Below, piece after piece: positions 1 through 5,697 of a stretch of DNA of 22,559 bases. The notes under the pieces are model-generated. The model saw only the letters and a list, made by a program, of their open reading frames with translations, did no database searches and was not told where the DNA came from. The position numbers and the translations under genes were made by a program. Every line of letters begins with the position of its first letter. Within the stretch, counting starts at the first letter, position 1. The stretch spans positions 1-22,559 of the forward strand of contig JAZRZP010000038.1 of the NCBI GenBank assembly GCA_045601425.1, written 5' to 3'. The stretch is from UBA1219 sp045601425 (GTDB lineage Bacteria > Bacteroidota > Bacteroidia > Bacteroidales > P3).

Positions 1-729
1 CCAGTTGGCGGAGCCAAGGTGGTCGGAGTGGAAAAAGAAAGTCTCCCCGCTCCTGTTTGTACGCAGTCCGTTTTTCAGGTAACAAATAGGGTCAACAATT
101 ATGAAAAAGCCGGTTTCAAAATTCAACGTTGGCAGTTGCACACCGAATTCCTCACTGTAGCTGATATATGCAGGGCAGGGGGCGGATGAGTAATCCTGCG
201 GCATGCCCTCACCAATCCTCGCCACCACGCTATGGAACAGTGTGCTGGCATTATTATATAGGTTAAAATTCTTTGTACACAATCTTTGCATTTTGTCAAA
301 ACCGCCTTCGCCCCATCGGGCAGCTATCCTTGTTCCATCAGCATAGTAATATTTGGTGTATCCATGTTTGTCTGACACCATGTATTCCGACAAATACAGT
401 GTGCTTTCTTTTATGGTTGCCGAGTTTGAAAAACCATAATATCCAGATGAATTTTGCACCCAGTCCGATGTGAATTTCGCCACCCTCTGCCCGTCGTAGC
501 CGTAAAGGTAGTAAGAGAAATGTCTGTTGTCAAGCACAAGGTTCAGGCGGTCTTCTTCGTCCCAGTAGTGGTTGCGGAAATCCTGCAGGGTGGCTATCTC
601 GGTGGCGGGGTCGTAGTTGTACTCGGCTATTTGTGCGAGGTTGCCGTTTGCATCCCGCAGCAGCCTGCCGTTGGCGTTGGTGCCTGTGGCTTTCAGTTTT
701 GGAGCTATATGTGTAGTGCGGGAGAGCAT
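1..729 (-). CDS. Rhs/YD-repeat core fragment, open at left window edge
   Basis: Reading the minus strand from an ATG at 729, the frame stays open for 243 codons to the window edge. The translation has YD-repeat/Rhs hallmarks: RLLRDANGNLAQIAEYNYD near the start, then YWDEEDRL, YYLYGYDGQRVAKF, a KYYYADGTRIAARWG segment, and FFFHSDHLGSANW at the edge, which normally leads into the Rhs-associated core. A full Rhs protein of this phylum is usually well over 1000 residues and forms a shell around a C-terminal toxin. Here a TAA lies two codons before the ATG, and no convincing YD coding precedes it. The N-terminal shell part is therefore missing and this is probably a displaced or decayed piece. What its C-terminal end encodes lies outside the window. 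The family call is firm; whether it is expressed is not known. Confidence 0.8.
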   Translation of the reverse strand, partial: MLSRTTHIAPKLKATGTNANGRLLRDANGNLAQIAEYNYDPATEIATLQDFRNHYWDEEDRLNLVLDNRHFSYYLYGYDGQRVAKFTSDWVQNSSGYYGFSNSATIKESTLYLSEYMVSDKHGYTKYYYADGTRIAARWGEGGFDKMQRLCTKNFNLYNNASTLFHSVVARIGEGMPQDYSSAPCPAYISYSEEFGVQLPTLNFETGFFIIVDPICYLKNGLRTNRSGETFFFHSDHLGSANW

Positions 730-860
730 TGATTAGCTTTTGTGTCTTTACGGTGTTTGACTATTGTTGGGTTAATAATATTTCCGTTCAGGTCAGTGAT
801 GCGGATTTATGTGCTATTTGATTCAAATGTTTACAATTTTCCTGTGCTTCCTGACCAGTT

Positions 861-1685
861 CTAAAACTCAAATTTGACTCCTTCTAATCCAGCGCGCCAA
901 TAAGGAATGTCTTTGGCTTTTTTGGGTTTGCCGTGGCCTTTTACCATCACAGGAAAAAAAAATCCATTGTCTATCCAACATTGATAGTTTTTTTCATTGT
1001 CAACAGGGAAAATACTGTCTCCTTTCACTACGAGAGGGAACTCATTGAATAAAGCATATTCGCATGATGGGAAAAAATTGCTCATATCGATCTTAAAGTA
1101 TTTATAGGGGCTATAATATGATATATCTATATCTTTACGCAATCGTGCATGATGGTTTCCAACAGACACGACTATTATGTCGGAATATTGGCAATGTACT
1201 TCTTCGTAAGGGATATAAAGCTGAAACGAGATTGTATCCATATAATATATTCCCTCATAGTGGAATCTATGCTCTCTTACATCGCCCCTCGCCATAGACA
1301 GCTTTGGATAGAAAAATTTAACAATAACAGGGTTGCCACCACATCCATCCATACCTTGTACAGGTTTTTGAGTACAAAAAGAATAAGGCAACCGTGTTTG
1401 TGAAGAATTATGAAGGAATATTGTATCCCCACATCTGCGATATGGAATTTTTTGATAACGATCGAACATGTCTACACCAAAAAAACGTGCTTGTACAATG
1501 CTATCATTAGCAAAAGACAACACAAAACGACCATCGACACCAACATAGAAAGTGTCATTTTGCAACTGATCTCCAAGACGAATAACTGGGGTGTTTGCAT
1601 TTCTTACGGTAATACCTCCTTGTGCATTCAAGGTATTCATGATTATTACTAAAATAATGTAAAAAAGAATTTTTTTTGTCATCAT
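861..1685 (-). CDS. Exported protein, candidate immunity partner of the upstream Rhs tip
   Basis: Unrecognised protein of about 274 residues. The frame is open from an ATG at 1712, but the better start is one of the paired ATGs at 1685/1682. The resulting N-terminus, MTKKILFYIILVIIMNTLNA, is a clean signal peptide, and these ATGs sit directly after the TAG (1688-1690) of the preceding Rhs tip. The mature part has several cysteines (for example a GCGG segment) and many aromatic residues, and ends in GVKFEF. I see no known domain. Being immediately downstream of a polymorphic toxin tip on the same strand is the classical position of an immunity gene, and export would fit a toxin acting in the periplasm or at the surface. 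This role is inferred from position only. The gene is AT-rich compared with the Rhs fragment next to it. Confidence 0.7.
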   Translation of the reverse strand: MMTKKILFYIILVIIMNTLNAQGGITVRNANTPVIRLGDQLQNDTFYVGVDGRFVLSFANDSIVQARFFGVDMFDRYQKIPYRRCGDTIFLHNSSQTRLPYSFCTQKPVQGMDGCGGNPVIVKFFYPKLSMARGDVREHRFHYEGIYYMDTISFQLYIPYEEVHCQYSDIIVVSVGNHHARLRKDIDISYYSPYKYFKIDMSNFFPSCEYALFNEFPLVVKGDSIFPVDNEKNYQCWIDNGFFFPVMVKGHGKPKKAKDIPYWRAGLEGVKFEF

Positions 1686-1687
1686 GT

Positions 1688-2533
1688 CTATTGGTGTTTG
1701 AATATTTGACATCCTGGATATTTATTGATAAAATTATCCATTGTTCCAATGGAAAGATCAGGATAATTATCAGAATTAAATGTGCTGAAAGATCCGAAAG
1801 CAGTTCCTCGTTTGAACGCGGCTTTTTCCAAGGTTTTGGTATTGTAATCTTTAAAACCAATCCCATCTGCAGGCTGAACATACAACGTCTCTTTATTATA
1901 GAATTGATAGCAATGTTTAAGTTCGTGAACAAAAACTCCTAACCCTTTCATGTTTAATTCTCCATTTTCAGTAAACAAGCCATCTTCAATATTTAAAGAT
2001 ACCATAATCCAATGTTTTTCTTTTCCTATACAAGTAATATCTCCATGTCCAACATATTGAGTTGTTCCCTTCGTGTCTTTATCTCTAAACAATGCAGTTT
2101 GCATACCATAATAAGTAGACGTGTCCTGTCTCATTTTCTGGATTTCTTTCTTTGCACTTTTAAACTCACTTAACTGACTTTCTTGTTCTGGTGTTAGAGA
2201 TTCCATTTCTGACAGTTTTTTTATTTTTCTGTCGCAGTAAAGTTCAACTAGGCTAGAATATTTTTCCATTGTGGGATCGAACTCCATCCCCTCTGGATCC
2301 ACTAACTTAATCGGATTCCATGCACAATAAGCATAGGGAGACATACTCGGATACTTGTCCGCCATGGGGTCAACGCTCAGCCATCCCCAATCGGAAGAGT
2401 TAAACCTTGCACCGTGGTAGTAGTAGCCAGTCTCGGCATCCCGCTCCTTGCCGGTGGATGTGAAGGAATAAATGTTGCTACAATAGGTGAAAGTTGAAGA
2501 TGTTTTGTTGTATGAGGATGCAAGCTGATTCAT
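1688..2533 (-). CDS. Orphan Rhs C-terminal tip with HExxH metallopeptidase-like domain (tip 1)
   Basis: 281 residues. Residues about 28-82 are the Rhs repeat-associated core: GKERDAETGYYYHGARF, then WLSVDPMADKYPSMSPYAYC, and WNPIKLVDPEG at the toxin junction. The rest is a separate domain. It has a Lys/Glu-rich helical stretch (about 95-137) and then FVHELKHCYQFY with HELKH at 203-207, a zincin HExxH motif. E236 in LEKAAFKRG downstream is a plausible third zinc ligand. Rhs tips of this kind are normally the end of a giant shell protein; this one starts about 30 residues before the core and has no shell. The ATG at 2533 is practically at the predicted transcription start (a TACTTTTG box ends at 2538), so the message may be leaderless or the real start may differ. 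Peptidase toxin activity is inferred from the motif. Confidence 0.8.
   Translation of the reverse strand: MNQLASSYNKTSSTFTYCSNIYSFTSTGKERDAETGYYYHGARFNSSDWGWLSVDPMADKYPSMSPYAYCAWNPIKLVDPEGMEFDPTMEKYSSLVELYCDRKIKKLSEMESLTPEQESQLSEFKSAKKEIQKMRQDTSTYYGMQTALFRDKDTKGTTQYVGHGDITCIGKEKHWIMVSLNIEDGLFTENGELNMKGLGVFVHELKHCYQFYNKETLYVQPADGIGFKDYNTKTLEKAAFKRGTAFGSFSTFNSDNYPDLSIGTMDNFINKYPGCQIFKHQ
2312..2365 (-). repeat. 54-nt exact direct repeat, copy A (Rhs core)
   Basis: This 54-nt stretch is identical to 3805-3858 and lies inside a 153-nt block (2288-2440 versus 3781-3933) encoding the conserved Rhs core, with 2 differences in 51 residues. It sits just before the point where the two tip domains diverge, so it could serve as a homologous recombination site for tip exchange. 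Confidence 0.95.
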
Positions 2534-2537
2534 GATA

Positions 2538-2545
2538 CAAAAGTA
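2538..2545 (-). promoter_or_regulatory. Bacteroidetes -7 box for Rhs tip 1
   Basis: On the minus strand the sequence reads TACTTTTG, matching TAnnTTTG, preceded by an A-rich run. It ends only 4 nt from the ATG at 2533. No clear -33 TTTG is seen at the ideal spacing. Confidence 0.5.
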
Positions 2546-2666
2546 CGATTTTTTTTGCAGGTATGGGAATTAATTTGACAATAACATGCTCGACGAGTCA
2601 GCTTGTTTCAGTACAATACAGTTTGTTTTGTTAAAAAACCTAGGGTAAGTAATAGAAATGAGAATG

Positions 2667-3137
2667 TCATTCCTCATAGGAATAAGTTTTGGAAATTTGA
2701 GATGGTTCTTCTATAACAATTCGAACAGCACAAGTATGCCTAGTTAATGGCTTGCTCCATTCTCCGTGATTTGGGTAAACAATATATCCGTGAAATAATT
2801 TATTTTGAATTGCCTCTTGTACACATTCTACAAAAGTACAGTTTTCAAATAATGTGGAATCATGTTCCATTTCACCCCTTTCATGGAAAGACTTAAATTT
2901 AACATTTTCAATACAAATCCCATCTTCTTTGGTTAGTATATCAATAGTACACCATCCCTCAATGTCTCCATAGGTAGAGTCTACAATTGTTATTGGTTTA
3001 CTAAGAGGACTCCACGCAGAGTCACATATTATAGGTAATCCTATCATGTTTGCATATTGTTTTTGGGGGGTATCTTCTTGAGCATATAGAGGAATACTCA
3101 AAATTATTAGAATGTAGATGATGACAGTATTTTTCAT
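2667..3137 (-). CDS. Small exported protein, candidate immunity partner of Rhs tip 2
   Basis: 156 residues starting MKNTVIIYILIILSIPLYAQ, a signal peptide with probable cleavage after YAQ. The start lies 7 nt after the stop of the upstream Rhs tip (3145-3969), so the two are almost certainly co-transcribed. The mature part contains a segment GWCTIDILTKEDGICIENVK that faintly resembles the strand pattern of TonB C-terminal domains, followed by a cysteine-rich stretch (FENCTFVECVQ). The resemblance is too weak to use as a family call. Position after a toxin tip suggests an immunity protein, and like the candidate partner of tip 1 it is exported. The two candidates do not resemble each other, as expected if each matches a different toxin domain. 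The function is inferred. Confidence 0.7.
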   Translation of the reverse strand: MKNTVIIYILIILSIPLYAQEDTPQKQYANMIGLPIICDSAWSPLSKPITIVDSTYGDIEGWCTIDILTKEDGICIENVKFKSFHERGEMEHDSTLFENCTFVECVQEAIQNKLFHGYIVYPNHGEWSKPLTRHTCAVRIVIEEPSQISKTYSYEE

Positions 3138-3144
3138 GATTTTT

Positions 3145-3969
3145 CTATTGCCTAATTAGAGGATAAAAGGACGGAAGCAACGGATTTGATTTAGCATCTC
3201 CTATTGAATAGTATGAAGCATTGTATGTGCCATTTGCGTTCGCCATTGACTGAGATTGGAATAATTTCACGGCTGTTTCAAAATCTATCAAAGAAAAGGT
3301 CTTACCCCACTGGAGATTATTCGTTGCTTTTTCATAGAGTATTCCATCTGGCGTATTCGGATTTCGGGAACAAAGGGGATTGAAACCACCCCCACATAGC
3401 GACGTTGCTAATGAAATACTGAATAGATATGCTTCAACTTCATTCTTATAAGTTGCCCCACCTTGTCCACATTCATACTGATATGCATGGAATAATTCAT
3501 GAGACAAACTAAGGACATCATTATTTCCTCCCATTTTTAATTTTGCACCATTACCATCCTTTACGGTTCCGCATGTGTTCGGTTTTGTTGATGATTCATT
3601 CGTGATATAGTAATCATTCTTGGATTCTATTAAAACACCAAGTAGTTCCTCTCCCAAGTCTGTACTATACATTTTATTTAATGATTGTAATTGCGTTTGA
3701 GATGCATCATCGCCAGATGGATCCATTTTGGCTTGATATTCAACCTTTGTACCATCCCCACTTTCAATCCAAATTTTCCTTCCCTCCGGATCCACCAACT
3801 TCACCGGATTCCATGCACAATAAGCATAGGGAGACATACTCGGATACTTGTCCGCCATCGGGTCCACACTCAGCCACCCTAAATCGGAAGAATTAAACCT
3901 TGCCCCATGGTAGTAGTAGCCCGTTTCGGCATCCTTTTTCTTGGCGGTGTATGTTGTCTTTGTGCCCAT
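3145..3969 (-). CDS. Orphan Rhs C-terminal tip with HExxH metallopeptidase-like domain (tip 2)
   Basis: 274 residues. It begins almost exactly at the Rhs-associated core: YTAKKKDAETGYYYHGARF, then WLSVDPMADKYPSMSPYAYC, and WNPVKLVDPEG ending at residue 63. The following domain differs from tip 1. Its landmark is LSLSHELFHAYQYECG with HELFH at 157-161, then NEVEAY at 176-181, whose acidic residues (E177 or E179) are good candidates for the third zinc ligand. This is a gluzincin-like arrangement known from several polymorphic-toxin metallopeptidase families. The ATG at 3969 follows a TATCTTTG promoter box by about 24 nt, so the tip has its own promoter and no shell. A candidate immunity gene follows after 7 nt. 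There is no N-terminal signal peptide, so how it leaves the cell is unclear. It could also be a silent donor cassette for a full-length Rhs gene. Confidence 0.82.
   Translation of the reverse strand: MGTKTTYTAKKKDAETGYYYHGARFNSSDLGWLSVDPMADKYPSMSPYAYCAWNPVKLVDPEGRKIWIESGDGTKVEYQAKMDPSGDDASQTQLQSLNKMYSTDLGEELLGVLIESKNDYYITNESSTKPNTCGTVKDGNGAKLKMGGNNDVLSLSHELFHAYQYECGQGGATYKNEVEAYLFSISLATSLCGGGFNPLCSRNPNTPDGILYEKATNNLQWGKTFSLIDFETAVKLFQSQSMANANGTYNASYYSIGDAKSNPLLPSFYPLIRQ
3805..3858 (-). repeat. 54-nt exact direct repeat, copy B (Rhs core)
   Basis: Identical to 2312-2365 and in the same orientation, inside the conserved core coding of Rhs tip 2. The two copies are about 1.5 kb apart. Recombination between them would delete the candidate immunity gene at 2667-3137 and join the start of tip 2 to the toxin domain of tip 1. 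Confidence 0.95.
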
Positions 3970-3992
3970 GTTTCATTCGGTGTTTTCCGGTG

Positions 3993-4000
3993 CAAAGATA
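3993..4000 (-). promoter_or_regulatory. Bacteroidetes -7 box for Rhs tip 2
   Basis: The minus strand reads TATCTTTG followed by CA, a textbook TAnnTTTG box 23 nt upstream of the ATG at 3969. It is divergent from the cdd promoter about 100 nt away. Confidence 0.65.
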
Positions 4001-4104
4001 CGAAAAAGAATCGGAATCCGCGGGATTTTTTTTTCGGAAAATACCGTCTGTAAACTGTCAGGACAATGCTGAACATACGTATAACCCGGGGAATGTCGGA
4101 TTTT

Positions 4105-4138
4105 TTTGTCCATAATTCAAAAAAACTTCGTAACTTTG
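4105..4138 (+). promoter_or_regulatory. Promoter of cdd
   Basis: TTTG at 4105-4108 and TAACTTTG at 4131-4138, spaced 22 nt. Its position inside an upstream open frame shows that the deaminase starts at 4165 and not further upstream. Confidence 0.7.
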
Positions 4139-4164
4139 CAATTCGGATACAAAAAACATACAAC

Positions 4165-4641
4165 ATGAAAACGACACGTAACATAAGCATCGAGTACACC
4201 GAATACGGTTCGAAGGAAGAACTCTCGGCCGAACGGCGTGCACTTGTGGAACTGGCCATTGAGGCTACCGGCACCGCATATTCACCGTATTCGCACTTCT
4301 GCGTAGGTGCGGCGGTGTTGCTTGACAACGGAGAAATGGTGCACGGCAGCAATCAGGAAAATGTGGCATATCCTTCGGGACTCTGTGCCGAACGTACGGC
4401 TCTGTTCTCCGCTTCTGCACGTTTTCCCCGCGTGCCGATGCGCAAGCTTGCCATCGTGGGCAAAAACCAGCAAGGCCAGCTTACTTCGGCCACTCCATGC
4501 GGAGCATGCCGTCAGGTCATTTCCGAATATCAGGATTTGGCTGGTGAAAACATCGAAATTCTGCTTTATCAGGACGGGGGCAAGGTGCTGGCGTTCGACG
4601 GAATCGATACCCTGCTTCCCTTGCGTTTCACCACATTCTGA
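4165..4641 (+). CDS. cdd: Cytidine deaminase
   Basis: 158 residues. Hydrolytic deamination of cytidine and deoxycytidine to uridine and deoxyuridine in pyrimidine salvage, cytosolic. The zinc site of the small, tetrameric type is complete: C74-A-E76 within SGLCAERTALF (Cys ligand and catalytic Glu) and P-C112-G-A-C115 within TPCGACRQVISEY. The substrate-binding segment GSNQENVAYPSG is present. The frame is open back to 4066, but the promoter lies inside that extension, so the ATG at 4165 is the real start. It is followed after 14 nt by a radical SAM gene, probably in the same transcript. Length and motifs are normal for the family. Confidence 0.96.
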   Translation: MKTTRNISIEYTEYGSKEELSAERRALVELAIEATGTAYSPYSHFCVGAAVLLDNGEMVHGSNQENVAYPSGLCAERTALFSASARFPRVPMRKLAIVGKNQQGQLTSATPCGACRQVISEYQDLAGENIEILLYQDGGKVLAFDGIDTLLPLRFTTF

Positions 4642-4655
4642 AAATCCGGTAAAAG

Positions 4656-5429
4656 ATGCTTTTCAAAAATAATATAGTAGGCCCCATACAAAGTCGCAGG
4701 TTGGGCACATCGTTGGGAATAAACCTGCTCCCGCTGCACCGTAAGGTGTGTGACTTCGACTGCGTGTACTGCGAATGTGGCTGGAATAGAGAGAGCGAAG
4801 CCAATGAAATACTTATGCCCGATGTCTCGCAGGTCGCCGGCCTTCTGGAAAAACGGCTGTCGGAGCTTCTGGAGCAAGGTGTCAGAATTGATTCGCTTAC
4901 CTTTTCGGGGAACGGGGAGCCCACTGCGTCTCCACACTTTCCGCAGGTTGTGGATATGGTCGTCGAAATGAGAAACAGATACTTCCCCGATGCAAAAGTG
5001 TCGTTGCTCTCGAATTCCACTCGGCTCGGAAAGGCACGTGTCTTTGAGGCTGTATGCAAAATCGACAACCCTATTCTTAAACTTGATGCGGGTACGCCCG
5101 GAATGTGGAACCTGATAAACCGTCCCACTAAAGACTGCTGCTCTTTTGATGAAGTGGTGGAAAAACTGACTGAACTCGGGAACCGATGCATAATACAGAC
5201 GCTGCTTTTCCGCGGAGAAAGCGAAGGGAAGGAAATATCCAACATATCCGAGTCGGAATTTGAAAGCTATTTGCGTTTGTTGGAGAAAATTCGTCCGAGA
5301 AGTGTGATGATTTATGCTCTGGACCGTGCCACGCCGGAAAAAAATCTCGTGAAACTTACGGCTGATGAATTGAAAGTCTATTCTCAAAAACTTGAAAGTC
5401 AGGGTATTGAAACAAAAGTTTACGGATAG
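4656..5429 (+). CDS. Radical SAM protein, COG0731-like
   Basis: 257 residues. The N-terminus has the pattern GPIQSRRLGTSLGINLLPL and then a CxxxCxxC iron-sulfur motif (C32, C36, C39) in KVCDFDCVYCECGW. A second SAM-site motif, SGNGEPTASPHFP, corresponds to the GGEP region. This combination is typical of the small COG0731-type family, distantly related to wyosine-synthesis (TYW1-like) enzymes and common in bacteria, with no established substrate. There is no SPASM or other C-terminal cluster domain. Spacing to cdd is 14 nt, and tRNA-Cys with its own promoter follows. The family is clear; the reaction is unknown and I assign no gene name. Confidence 0.88.
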   Translation: MLFKNNIVGPIQSRRLGTSLGINLLPLHRKVCDFDCVYCECGWNRESEANEILMPDVSQVAGLLEKRLSELLEQGVRIDSLTFSGNGEPTASPHFPQVVDMVVEMRNRYFPDAKVSLLSNSTRLGKARVFEAVCKIDNPILKLDAGTPGMWNLINRPTKDCCSFDEVVEKLTELGNRCIIQTLLFRGESEGKEISNISESEFESYLRLLEKIRPRSVMIYALDRATPEKNLVKLTADELKVYSQKLESQGIETKVYG

Positions 5430-5440
5430 TCAAAAAAAAT

Positions 5441-5471
5441 TTTGTCAATTGGAAAAAAAATCGTAACTTTG
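5441..5471 (+). promoter_or_regulatory. Promoter of tRNA-Cys
   Basis: TTTG (5441-5444), exactly 19 nt, TAACTTTG (5464-5471). This is an ideal Bacteroidetes housekeeping promoter, 14 nt before the mature tRNA. Confidence 0.85.
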
Positions 5472-5485
5472 CAAACGATTTTGAA

Positions 5486-5556
5486 GGTCTCTTGACCGAG
5501 TGGCTAGGTACCGGTCTGCAAAACCGTTTACTCCAGTTCGAATCTGGAAGAGACCT
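5486..5556 (+). tRNA. tRNA-Cys (anticodon GCA)
   Basis: 71 nt. The 7-bp acceptor stem GGTCTCT (5486-5492) pairs with AGAGACC (5549-5555), with discriminator U at 5556, the identity base of cysteine tRNA. The anticodon arm CCGGT/CTGCAAA/ACCG exposes GCA. The T arm is TCCAG, TTCGAAT, CTGGA. The CCA end is not encoded. It has its own promoter and a terminator just downstream. Confidence 0.97.
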
Positions 5557-5564
5557 CAGGCGAA

Positions 5565-5595
5565 AGCGGGTTCAGATGTCTGAAACCCGCTTTTT
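5565..5595 (+). terminator. Intrinsic terminator after tRNA-Cys
   Basis: AGCGGGTT-CAG pairs with CTGAAACCCGCT (one bulged base) around a 4-nt loop, followed by five Ts. It starts 9 nt after the tRNA end. Confidence 0.85.
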
Positions 5596-5646
5596 CGTTT
5601 CGTTCAGTTTCGAGTTCGAGTCTGAAAAATAACGTAAGGAACGGAT

Positions 5647-5680
5647 AAAAAAAACCGCCGGAATCTCCAGCGGCTTTTTT
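5647..5680 (-). terminator. Intrinsic terminator after the ppiD-like gene
   Basis: On the minus strand CCGCTGG, a 5-nt loop and CCGGCGG form a 7-bp stem with one G-U pair, followed by eight Ts. On the plus strand the same pair is a C-A mismatch, so it works best for the minus-strand gene ending at 5698, though it may be bidirectional. Confidence 0.85.
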
Positions 5681-5697
5681 GTTTCATATCCCATTGA

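Noticed and set aside
454..732. Plus-strand open frame with a Val-rich product at the left end
   Set aside because: Antisense to the Rhs YD-repeat coding, which is clearly the real frame.
4066..4164. N-terminal extension of cytidine deaminase by 33 residues
   Set aside because: The TAACTTTG promoter box lies inside it and the family starts at the later ATG.
4569..5387. Minus-strand open frame of 272 codons across cdd and the radical SAM gene
   Set aside because: It lies fully antisense to two well-supported genes and its translation has no domain-like features; a codon-bias shadow.
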